In this document: positions 18,085-26,247 of the stretch, piece after piece
Numbering within the stretch: the first letter of the stretch is position 1
Layout: the number at the start of each line of letters is the position of its first letter
From: CAYOZN01 sp964408455
GTDB lineage: Bacteria; Planctomycetota; Phycisphaerae; UBA1845; UTPLA1
Reading direction: 5' to 3'
DNA: 64,000 nucleotides
Assembly: GCA_964408455.1 (NCBI GenBank)
Contig: CAYOZN010000025.1
Span: 31,320-95,319 of the forward strand
Program-made: the position numbers and the translations under genes
Notes under the pieces: model-generated
The model's database searches: none
Seen by the model: only the letters and a program-made list of their open reading frames with translations
Told to the model about the DNA's origin: nothing

Positions 18085-18200
18085 TGCTCCTCCTCCTTCT
18101 GTTGTTTTTTCAGCTCGCTGTGCGTTCCGCGTTCTTCCCAGCTTTCTCAGTTCCGCCGCGTTGGCGTTCGACAGCGCCACCGGACTGCCGGCGCCGTCTA

Positions 18201-19745
18201 TCACGGGGGACACTCCTCGCGAATTTCGACGGTCTCCGTGGAATTCAACGTTTGCGAACACATCGAAATAGTGATGCGATAAATACCGGCGGGCGGGTTT
18301 GACACCGGGAAGTTCACGTTGCCGTTGAAAATCGAGTATTGCGCCTGGTAATGCCCTGGGGCGATGACCGTGATCTGATCGGGCAACAGGCTGTACCAGT
18401 GCTCCCCATCGGAGGCGGCCGTGAGATTGATCCTCACCGAGGATTCGAACGAACCCCCATTCAGATCGGGCGGCAGGTTTGCGCCGAAGATATCGACCGT
18501 CAATTGGGTCACCGGATTTACCGGGCCGTCGCCGGGACAGGTCAGCACCTCGGCGGGAGAAAAGGCGGCTATTTCGATGATGTAGGCGGGAGTCGGGCAG
18601 TCGTCGATCTGCACGGCGTTTTCGAGGATTGCCGTTTGTCCGTCGGGGTTCGTGAGCAGCAGGTTCCAGGAGCCGGCGGCGGGGAAACAACCGAGGTCGA
18701 CATCGCCGAACAGGTTCTGGCGGTCAATCGGCTGGATGCCGAAGAGCCGCACGTTCGGCTGGCCGGCCATCGTGAATTCCACCTGAATGTCGTTATGAAA
18801 TCCGTCTCCGATGACGCTTAACGATGCGACGTTGAATTCGTCGCCGTCGCAGTTGTTCGCCGGCTGTGGCGAGAAAAAGATTGTGTCGATCTGGGGCGTC
18901 GAGGGCGGGCAGACGACTTCATCGCATGCGGAAAACACGCCGTTGAACTGGCCACCTTCCAGCTGGCAGGCGTCGAATACCAACTCTTCGCAGCTGCCGT
19001 CGTTGATGCAGCACGCTCCGATCGGCGGCGCATTCAGGATGGCATCGAGAAACGGCTGAACGTCGTTGCCGTCGATCAGCAGATCGCAGTTCATGTCGGC
19101 GCGGAGGATCTGGCAATCCGGAAACTCGGACTCGTAGAGTGCGGGATCGATCAGGGCGGCGACGAATGCGGGGATATCGTTGAAGTTCACGCGATTGTCG
19201 CAGCTTACGTCGCCGTCGATTTCGGCCGGATCGATGTAGTCTATTTCCCAGCGGGCGTCGGGCATGAGCACGGAAGTATGAAAGTGGCCGTCGACGCGCA
19301 TCTCCACAGCCGAAAAAAAGATGTCCTCCCATACAATCGGTGGAGGCACGCCATTGAACAGGTCGGTCTCCAGCGTTCCCGAGAATGTGCCAGTGCCCGA
19401 CCAGTCCAGGTCCGGGCCGGCGTGAATTTCCCAGGTTGTTTCGAATGGATTCTGAAGCTGGAAGACGAGGTTCGCGGCGTCAAAAGCTGGGTTGCAGATG
19501 CTGGTCGAGACGAACGTCGCGTGGATTCGTGTCTTGACGATAATCGCCCCGGGCGGGGGCGGCAGCAGGGTGCGGTGCAGGCCGGCCGGCGGTTCGCTCG
19601 GCGCCCAGATGCCGGTCGTGCAGAGATTGCTGGTCTGCGGAAACTCAATTACGTGTGTTGCGACAATCGGACAGGGCCGGGCAGGGCGCGCGGCAAGCGC
19701 GAGGACAAGGGCCGCAGCCGCGGGATAGAGGGCATTCCTATTCAA
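18201..19745 (-). CDS. Secreted dockerin type I domain protein
   Basis: 514 residues with a signal peptide (YPAAAALVLALAARPARPC). A dockerin type I module of two calcium-loop repeats lies near residues 180-240: IDGDVSCDNRVNFNDIPAFV, then RADMNCDLLIDGNDVQPFLD. It is followed by a Cys-rich segment (IGACCINDGSCEELVFDACQ). The C-terminal half holds Ig-like or IPT-like beta segments (LSVIGDGFHNDIQVEFTMAG). Planctomycetes use such proteins on the cell surface or in the matrix. No cohesin partner is in the window. Whether it forms one transcript with the downstream PEP-CTERM gene (116 bp away) is open. Confidence 0.8.
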   Translation of the reverse strand: MNRNALYPAAAALVLALAARPARPCPIVATHVIEFPQTSNLCTTGIWAPSEPPAGLHRTLLPPPPGAIIVKTRIHATFVSTSICNPAFDAANLVFQLQNPFETTWEIHAGPDLDWSGTGTFSGTLETDLFNGVPPPIVWEDIFFSAVEMRVDGHFHTSVLMPDARWEIDYIDPAEIDGDVSCDNRVNFNDIPAFVAALIDPALYESEFPDCQILRADMNCDLLIDGNDVQPFLDAILNAPPIGACCINDGSCEELVFDACQLEGGQFNGVFSACDEVVCPPSTPQIDTIFFSPQPANNCDGDEFNVASLSVIGDGFHNDIQVEFTMAGQPNVRLFGIQPIDRQNLFGDVDLGCFPAAGSWNLLLTNPDGQTAILENAVQIDDCPTPAYIIEIAAFSPAEVLTCPGDGPVNPVTQLTVDIFGANLPPDLNGGSFESSVRINLTAASDGEHWYSLLPDQITVIAPGHYQAQYSIFNGNVNFPVSNPPAGIYRITISMCSQTLNSTETVEIREECPP

Positions 19746-20001
19746 TTCGAACTCCTGACTTTGTCAGTGAGGCGTGGTGTGCAAAATCAGCATCCACCGC
19801 GGGGTGGGGCCCGTGGACGCTCGCTTGCCTACCGTTATGCAAAATCCGCGGCCGAGGACCGCCACTTTTTTTGAGCGAACGTGTCCGCGGATCCGTTCGG
19901 CCGGGGGAGCCAAGCGTAAGTCGGTATGACGAAGGAGCTTACGCGTCCGAGGCTGCCCTGAAAAACGTCGGTTGCGTTCGAACGCGGGCAGCGGTGCTGG
20001 T

Positions 20002-22941
20002 TTAGTGCTCGTGCGGGATGGCCTCCGATGTTCTCGAGGGTCCGGAAAGCTGGTCGCGGATCTCGTCGAGGAGGCGCAGCGTACGGCGGAATTCGGGATG
20101 CGATTCGTTGAACAGATTCCGCGCCGCCTCAAGGGCATCTTGAATCAACCGTTCGGCGGCCTGCGGATCGCCCGTGAGCATGCGCAGGCGGGCCTGTTCG
20201 CGGACGAGTTCCAGTCGAAGCATACCAGCGGGATCGCCGCGGCCGCTCACGTGGGTCTCTACGTCGTCTAGCAGTTGCCGTGCTTCATCGGGTTGCCGCT
20301 GGTCTATCAGGACCGAAGCCAGCCGCACGGCAGAAAAGTCGATATCCGGGTGATTTTCGCAGAGGTGCCGGCGGCGCACGGCCAGGGATTCGCGCGCGAG
20401 TGCCTCGGCCGCGACATTGTTGCCCTGGCGAATTCTCAATCGGAGCAACTCTTCGAGGCTCAGGGCAATCACCGAGTTGCCATCGGGGAAGAGAGCGCGA
20501 CGCATCGCAAGGCCGCGCTGGAGGTACTCCTCGGCCTCGCCGAGCCGGTTCTGGTCCACGAGAATGCTGCCCAGGCCGTTCAGGCTTGTGGCGACGTCGG
20601 GATGTTCTTCACCGAGCGACTCGATTCTGATGTCGAGGGCCTGACGGTACATCGTCTCCGCCTGTTCAAGCTCGTTGCGGCGGTGATGGATGCTCCCGAG
20701 GTTGAACAGCAGCGTGCCGACCTGGGGATGGCGTTCTCCCAGGCGTTGCCGATTGGAGTCCAGCGCGCGCGTGAACAGATTCTGCGCTTCGTCCAGCCGA
20801 TGGAGGGAGATGAGCAGCATGGCGAGGTTGTTTTCGGTCACCGCGATGGCGGGATGTTCGGGGCCGAGCAGTTTTCGCTGAAGCTCGAGCGCTTCACGAT
20901 AGAGCGGCTCTGCTGCGGCATCGTCGCCCCTGGCCTGGAGCAGCGCGCCCAGGTTGCTCAGCGATGTCGCGATGGCGTGATGGTCGTCGAGGTGCTCGCG
21001 GCGAATATCGATGGCCTTGCGATACATCTCCTCGGCGCGGTCCAGCTCGCCCTTCAGCTTGAGCAGGACGGCATAGTTGTTCATGGTTCGCGCGGTTTCC
21101 AGATGCCGCGCTCCGAAAATTTCGCGGTTAAGCGCGAGGGCTTTTTGATACAGCGGCTCCGCGCCGGCCAGGTCCCCCTGCGTGCGCAGGATGACTGCCA
21201 GATCGTCAAGAATTGCGATGTACTTTCCGTCGTGCTCGCCGGTCAAGCGCGCCTGCATGGCCAGCGCCTCGCGAGCAAAGCGTTCGGCGTCGTCGAGCCT
21301 GCTCCGGACATAGGCGCACACGGCGAGGTTGTGCAGGGACTCGGCGATTTCGGGATGCTCGTCGCCATGGATCGCGCGTTTCAGCTCGTATGCCCTCTTC
21401 AGATGGGCCTCGGCCGCCGGCAGGCGCAGACTGAGATACGCGTTGCCGATGACTGTCCGCAGCCCTGCTTCGACGTCGGGATGCCCGTCGAAGTCGTCCG
21501 CCACGCGGCGGGCGGCGCGATCCAGCATCTCGCGCACCGTCAGATCGCGGCCCACGTTGTTGACGTCGGCTTCGGCAAGCATGTTCTCGAGGAACTCGTT
21601 CATGAGCAGCGTCTTGTCCTGTGCCCGGCGCACCGCCACCAGGGCGGCGCTGGTGCCGATGATGCCGCCGACCAGCGCCAGCACCAGCAGCGAGGCTGCA
21701 ACGACAGCGGCACGATTGCGGCGAACGAACTTGACGGCGCGGTAGGTGAACGTGTCCTTTCGCGCGATGACCGGCAGCCCGACGCGGTGCCGTCGCAGGT
21801 CTTCGGCGAACTGCTCGACCGATCCGTATCGGCGATGCGGCTCCTTGCGGAGGGCCATGAGACAGATATTGTCGAGATCGCCGCTCAGTCGCCGCCGGAG
21901 CGAATCCGGCTCGCAGTCGCGAACGCGGCTGACGCCGTCGGGCGTGAGCGTGGCCTTGATGGTGCCATCGTGGCGGCGCACTTCCTCGGTCTTGCGAACG
22001 GCGGTGCTCGGCCGGGCCGGCTCCTCCTCGACGATCATGCGGGCCAGCATCTGGTGCGAACCGTGCGTATGCCGATGAGGACGCCGGCCTGTCAGCATCT
22101 CGTACAGGATGACGCCCAGGGAATACACGTCGCTGGCGGTGGTGATGGTTTCGCCGCGAACCTGCTCGGGACTCGCGTATTCCGGCGTGAGGTACGGCAC
22201 CGACAGCCTGGCCAACGGAATCGTGCTGGAGCCGGAGCCCCGGTCCACCAGCTTTGCGATACCAAAGTCCAGCAGCTTCGGCACGCCGTCTTCCGTTACC
22301 AGTATGTTGCTGGGTTTGAGATCGCGGTGGATGACGAGACGCTGGTGCGCGTAGTGCACTGCCGAGCAGACGGTGCGGAAGAGATCGATCCGCGCATCGG
22401 TCGAGAGGCGGTTGACGTCGCAGTATTCGTCAATGGGCCGGCCCTCAATGTACTCCATGACGAGATAGGACAGGCCGTCGGGAGTGACGCCGCCATCCAG
22501 CAGCCGGGCAATGTGGGCGTGGTCGAGGGCGGCGAGGGCCTGCTGCTCGTTCAGGAAGCGTCGCCGCAGCTCGTGTGCGTCGACGCCGTGGCGGATGATC
22601 TTCACGGCGACGTGCTTTTCAAACTGGCCGTCCGCCCGGCGGGCGAGATAGACGTGACCCATGCCGCCGGAATCAACCAGCCGTATCAGCTCGTAGGCGC
22701 CGACGCGGCAGCCGACGCGGCCGCGTGTCTCGGCATTTTCGAAGATGCGGGCGACCGTCTGAAGACTGGGCGGCTCGAGCGCATCGTCGGCGCCGTGGTG
22801 TTGCAGCAGGCTTTCGACATCCGCCCGCAGGCCGGCATGCTTTGCACAGGCGTCGTCGAGATAGGCTTCCCGCTGGTCGACGGGCAGTTCGGCGGCGGTT
22901 TGGAAGATGCGCTTGACGTCGGTCCAGGTGTGCGTGCTCAT
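20002..22941 (-). CDS. Serine/threonine protein kinase with TPR repeats
   Basis: 979 residues from ATG 22941. Residues 1-75: helical N-terminal segment. Kinase domain ~80-370: glycine loop VDSGGMGHVYLA, Lys114 (VAVKII), HRDLKPSN with His205-Arg206-Asp207, DFG at 225-227, and SPEQ in the activation segment; all catalytic residues are present. A transmembrane helix near 455 (AAVVAASLLVLALVGGIIG) precedes ~400 residues of TPRs of the 42-residue kind (repeated HPEIAESLHNLA, HPDVATSLNGLG). The kinase is therefore cytosolic and the TPR part outside. It lies 29 bp downstream of an ECF sigma gene, suggesting that the two form one signalling unit. Confidence 0.93.
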   Translation of the reverse strand: MSTHTWTDVKRIFQTAAELPVDQREAYLDDACAKHAGLRADVESLLQHHGADDALEPPSLQTVARIFENAETRGRVGCRVGAYELIRLVDSGGMGHVYLARRADGQFEKHVAVKIIRHGVDAHELRRRFLNEQQALAALDHAHIARLLDGGVTPDGLSYLVMEYIEGRPIDEYCDVNRLSTDARIDLFRTVCSAVHYAHQRLVIHRDLKPSNILVTEDGVPKLLDFGIAKLVDRGSGSSTIPLARLSVPYLTPEYASPEQVRGETITTASDVYSLGVILYEMLTGRRPHRHTHGSHQMLARMIVEEEPARPSTAVRKTEEVRRHDGTIKATLTPDGVSRVRDCEPDSLRRRLSGDLDNICLMALRKEPHRRYGSVEQFAEDLRRHRVGLPVIARKDTFTYRAVKFVRRNRAAVVAASLLVLALVGGIIGTSAALVAVRRAQDKTLLMNEFLENMLAEADVNNVGRDLTVREMLDRAARRVADDFDGHPDVEAGLRTVIGNAYLSLRLPAAEAHLKRAYELKRAIHGDEHPEIAESLHNLAVCAYVRSRLDDAERFAREALAMQARLTGEHDGKYIAILDDLAVILRTQGDLAGAEPLYQKALALNREIFGARHLETARTMNNYAVLLKLKGELDRAEEMYRKAIDIRREHLDDHHAIATSLSNLGALLQARGDDAAAEPLYREALELQRKLLGPEHPAIAVTENNLAMLLISLHRLDEAQNLFTRALDSNRQRLGERHPQVGTLLFNLGSIHHRRNELEQAETMYRQALDIRIESLGEEHPDVATSLNGLGSILVDQNRLGEAEEYLQRGLAMRRALFPDGNSVIALSLEELLRLRIRQGNNVAAEALARESLAVRRRHLCENHPDIDFSAVRLASVLIDQRQPDEARQLLDDVETHVSGRGDPAGMLRLELVREQARLRMLTGDPQAAERLIQDALEAARNLFNESHPEFRRTLRLLDEIRDQLSGPSRTSEAIPHEH

Positions 22942-22970
22942 GGTGTGCGCTCGAACGGCCCGTGTGTCGA

Positions 22971-23531
22971 CTAGTCGCGCCCGGCGGCCTCCAACTCGCG
23001 GCGCAGCCAGGCCCGGGCCATGCTCCATTCCCGTTCGACCGTCCGGACCGACATGCCCAGTGCTTCCGCCGCTTCCTTCACATCCAGCCCGCCGAAAAAG
23101 CGCAGCTCGACGATCTTTGCCTGGTCCGGGTCGACGTCTGCGAGCCGCGCCAGAATTTCATCCAGTGCGATCAGGTCGATCGAGCGTTCCCGGAAGACGG
23201 CGATGGCGTCGTCAAGGGCAACTTCGCGCCAGTGACCGCCGCGCTTCAGTGCACCTCGATGCAAGGCGTGGTTTACCAGAATCTGGCGCATCGCCCGGGC
23301 GGCGATCAGCACGAAGTGTGACCGGTCCTTCCACGCAGCCCGCTCCTGCTCGCTCAGGCGAAGGAATGCCTCGTTGATGAGCGCAGTCGGCTGCAACGTA
23401 TGATCCGGGCGTTCGCGAAACAGGTACCGCTCGGCAAGGGCGTGAAGCTCGTCGTACACCTGCGGGAGCAGTTGCTCCGCGGATGCGGCCGGGGTGCAGT
23501 GTTCCGGGGCCGTATGTGTCTTTCCCGTCAC
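22971..23531 (-). CDS. ECF RNA polymerase sigma factor (planctomycete TIGR02999-like)
   Basis: About 186 residues if the GTG at 23531 is used. The frame is open to 23654 and no ribosome site decides the start. Motifs: EQLLPQVYDELHALAERYLF, then DHTLQPTALINEAFLRLSEQ, then HFVLIAARAMRQILVNHALH (region 2); ADVDPDQAKIVELRFFGGLD, then VKEAAEALGMSVRTVEREWS (region 4). This matches the ECF group commonly paired with TPR kinases in planctomycetes. It is followed directly by such a kinase. Confidence 0.87.
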   Translation of the reverse strand: MTGKTHTAPEHCTPAASAEQLLPQVYDELHALAERYLFRERPDHTLQPTALINEAFLRLSEQERAAWKDRSHFVLIAARAMRQILVNHALHRGALKRGGHWREVALDDAIAVFRERSIDLIALDEILARLADVDPDQAKIVELRFFGGLDVKEAAEALGMSVRTVEREWSMARAWLRRELEAAGRD

Positions 23532-23831
23532 AAAAGGATCTCGCTTGGTGCGCCGATTGTCCGGACGAATCGCAGGCAGGCGACTGGCGCTTCCCCAGCC
23601 CAAAATCGCAAGCTCGCCGGACCGCTGCGCAGAAATAAGTTGCTGAGAATGCACGGCGGCGGGCCTGCGCGCTCAGGTCGGTTCTGGCGGCAATTCTATG
23701 GGCGCGGGCGGGGCGTGTTCCAGCGGGCTCCGGAATTGAATACACCCGCTGCTCGGGCCGGCTGTGGCGGCGTCAACAGCAGCGGGCATCGACAAGATGA
23801 TGTCTGGGGCGAATTTATGAAGGCCGGTGGG

Positions 23832-23909
23832 TCAGCGGAGGAGGGCGACCAGCAGTGCCAGCACACCGATGAGCACTGGGTCCAACAGGATTCTCGGTCG
23901 CAGATTCAC
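23832..23909 (-). CDS. Candidate 25-residue membrane microprotein
   Basis: GTG start at 23909 with a strong GGAGGAG ribosome site (8-nt spacing), 25 codons, then TGA. The peptide is one hydrophobic helix, VLIGVLALLVALL, after a basic LRPRIL segment, giving it an N-in anchor topology. It lies in a 480-bp gap between the sigma gene and the lipoprotein terminator. Tiny hydrophobic peptides of this kind can modulate membrane proteins, but nothing ties it to a partner. Chance is a real alternative. Confidence 0.35.
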   Translation of the reverse strand: MNLRPRILLDPVLIGVLALLVALLR

Positions 23910-24055
23910 GGAACGCACTCCTCCCTCGAACATGTTCCAGCCAGGGCTGGAAGCAGAGCCGTCGGGGACATCACGGTTTTGGGCTTTCGGAGGGGGGCGG
24001 AACCTCCACGTCCAAGCGCGAATAGTTCGGAGTTCATCATACGATTTGTCCCGCG

Positions 24056-24098
24056 GTAAAAAGAGGCGGGGCCCGATCGCCACAGTGACCGGGCCCCG
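24056..24098 (-). terminator. Rho-independent terminator
   Basis: Nine-bp stem CGGGGCCCG / CGGGCCCCG (24067-24075 and 24090-24098). On the minus strand a CCTCTTTTT tract follows. It ends the lipoprotein gene at 24135-25340. Confidence 0.85.
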
Positions 24099-24134
24099 AC
24101 AGCAGAGGGAGGCAGTTTCGGGATCGGCGACTCG

Positions 24135-25340
24135 CTACGGCTGGGGCAGCGGGTCGACTTCGATAATGACGCCATTTTCGGAACTGTCGGCGCCCAGCAG
24201 GAACATCCGCCCGTCATGGAAAGCAATGCTGGACCAGAACAGGGAGGTGTCGGGTACCTGCCAGACTTCGAGTATTTCGCCGCTATCCGCATCGAGCCTG
24301 ACGATGACGGAGCGGATAAAGCCCTGTAACGCCCACAGGTGCGTTCCGTCGTAGGTCAGGGATTGCACCGGCGTGTCCAGTTCGGAAGCTTTGAGCAAAA
24401 CGTCCGGCTCTGACGCCACATCGACCTTCAACAACTTGTAGTTTGGCCCGTTGGAGGGGCCGGCGATCCAGACGATGCCGTTCGCCTCGTCGGCGGCCAT
24501 GTAGTAGGCCGACACGTCGTGACCGAGTTGAGTCGTGACGACGGTGTCCACGGTCATCGCCGGCGTGCGCAGGGTCGCGTCCTGGCTTCCGCCGCAGGCG
24601 CAGTGCGTCCAGAAGCCGCCGTTCATGATGGCCGTGGCGAAGGGCGGAAAGATGTTGAGCGACGGATTGAGCTCGCCTGTTTGCGCGTTGATCGAGCGCA
24701 GCTCGTAGGGATCGGGGAACTCATCCGAGGCGTAGTACAGGTTGGTGCCGTCGAATTCGAGCTCGCCGAACCCGGCCGGCTTGGGGAGCCCCACCTTCCG
24801 CGAAAGCTCGGTGACCGACTGACAGCGCTCGGGCGGCAGCCCGTCGACGAGACGGTCCAGGATGGCGAGGCGACCGTCCTGGTCGAAGGCAGTCAGGGAG
24901 TTCGCGTCGGACAGTTCGAATGTGAAGACGCGTCCCAGCGGGATGGCCGAAGCGCCGTAATCGAGGACGAGCCGGTCGTTTAGGATTGCGTACAGGACCT
25001 CCAGGCAGTTCTCGATGCCGGACTTGGGATCGCGGGCAACGACGATGCCGGTTCCGTCATCCCGCAGGATCATGGCGGGCGTTTCAATCGGAATTCCCAC
25101 GCCCGGCGGAAAGAGCGAGCCTTCCGAAACGAGCCAGTCACCGATGATGGTTGGCTCGGGTTCTGGTTCGGGCTCACCGGTGATCTGCGGATCGTCGGCA
25201 TCGCCCTGGGTGTCGGCCGGCGGGGGATCGGGCGGGAGATTCAGTGGATCGGGCGCGGCGGTTTCGCAGCCGGTCATCAACGCCGCGGCCAGCACGACGC
25301 CCAGTACGACGAGCGGATGAAATCTTGATCTCACGTTCAT
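24135..25340 (-). CDS. Lipoprotein with beta-propeller-like body
   Basis: 401 residues. Signal peptide with lipobox LMTGC near residues 21-25, then a Pro-rich linker (DPLNLPPDPPPADTQGDADD and EPEPEPEP). The body has repeated FDGTNLYYASDEF, DEANGIVWIAGPS, YDGTHLWALQGFI and FHDGRMFLLGADS segments, a pattern of WD-like or NHL-like propeller blades. There is one Cys pair region (THCACGGSQ). Probably outer-membrane anchored. No enzyme motif is visible. It sits alone between two sigma-kinase modules pointing away from each other. Confidence 0.8.
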   Translation of the reverse strand: MNVRSRFHPLVVLGVVLAAALMTGCETAAPDPLNLPPDPPPADTQGDADDPQITGEPEPEPEPTIIGDWLVSEGSLFPPGVGIPIETPAMILRDDGTGIVVARDPKSGIENCLEVLYAILNDRLVLDYGASAIPLGRVFTFELSDANSLTAFDQDGRLAILDRLVDGLPPERCQSVTELSRKVGLPKPAGFGELEFDGTNLYYASDEFPDPYELRSINAQTGELNPSLNIFPPFATAIMNGGFWTHCACGGSQDATLRTPAMTVDTVVTTQLGHDVSAYYMAADEANGIVWIAGPSNGPNYKLLKVDVASEPDVLLKASELDTPVQSLTYDGTHLWALQGFIRSVIVRLDADSGEILEVWQVPDTSLFWSSIAFHDGRMFLLGADSSENGVIIEVDPLPQP

Positions 25341-25563
25341 GGCACAGACCTTTCGTATCGCACATCGGCCTCAACGCTGCGGCCGAAAAAGCGCCAGCCG
25401 CAGGCACGCCGGTACCATCGCCATAAGGCGTCAAGCGGCTCCGGCGGACGTCATTCCGCTGCTGGCCATGTGGTTTTCGCGTCGAAATGACGGCCCCATG
25501 CACGTTTTTTCCACGCCGGCAGCCCGGTACAATATTCGGACTTGTGGCCCAAGGGAGGGACGT

Positions 25564-26184
25564 GTGTCGGGAACGCAACAGGAACTGGTCCAGCGGGCAG
25601 TCGCGGGCGACGAGGATGCCCTGAGCGAACTGCTGCGCATTCACGGGCCGGCCGTGGAGCGCTCGCTTCAGATCGGAACGTTGTACCAGAGCATGATTGA
25701 GCCGTCCGACGTCATGCAGGTGACGTACCTGGAGGCGTTTATGCGCATCGCAGCCTTCGATCCGGCCCGTGCCGAATCGTTCGCGGCCTGGCTCCGGCAG
25801 ATCGCCCGGAACAACCTTCGCGATGCCATACGCGGCTTGGAACGGCAGAAAAATCCGCCGCCCCGCGATCGCGTGATGCCCATCAACTACCAGGACTCGC
25901 TCGTCGGCCTTTACGATCTGCTGGGCGGCAGTTCCTCCGCCTCGCCCAGCCGCCAGGTGCGCAGGCAGGAGGTGTGCGGACTGCTTGAGCAGGCGATCGA
26001 CTCATTGCCCTCGCGTTATGCACAGGTCGTTCGTCTGTACGACTTGGAGGGCCGGCCCATTGCCGAAGTGGCCGAGGCAGTCGGCAAGTCGGCCGGCGCG
26101 GTTCACATGATTCGCGCCCGCGCGCACGACCGGTTGCGAGAGGGCATGGGGCCGCCATCGCAGTACTTCAGTTCTTCGGCGTGA
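25564..26184 (+). CDS. RNA polymerase sigma factor, ECF/planctomycete type
   Basis: 206 residues from GTG 25564, chosen because AGGGAGGG (25552-25559) lies just upstream and family similarity begins at SGTQQELVQRAVAGDEDAL. Region 2: MIEPSDVMQVTYLEAFMRIA, then ESFAAWLRQIARNNLRDAIR. Region 4: LLEQAIDSLPSRYAQVVRLY, then IAEVAEAVGKSAGAVHMIRA. It is followed within ~65 bp by a TPR kinase gene, mirroring the 22971/20002 module in opposite orientation. Confidence 0.87.
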   Translation: MSGTQQELVQRAVAGDEDALSELLRIHGPAVERSLQIGTLYQSMIEPSDVMQVTYLEAFMRIAAFDPARAESFAAWLRQIARNNLRDAIRGLERQKNPPPRDRVMPINYQDSLVGLYDLLGGSSSASPSRQVRRQEVCGLLEQAIDSLPSRYAQVVRLYDLEGRPIAEVAEAVGKSAGAVHMIRARAHDRLREGMGPPSQYFSSSA

Positions 26185-26247
26185 ATGACCGCCAGCGGGC
26201 GTCGCAGTGGATGTGGACGCCCGTCCTGCCCGAGTGGCCTATTGATC

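Noticed and set aside
20275..22974. 899-residue open frame on the plus strand
   Set aside because: Antisense shadow of the TPR kinase gene. The opposite strand has full kinase and TPR motifs, while this one has low-complexity Ala/Gly/Arg sequence only.
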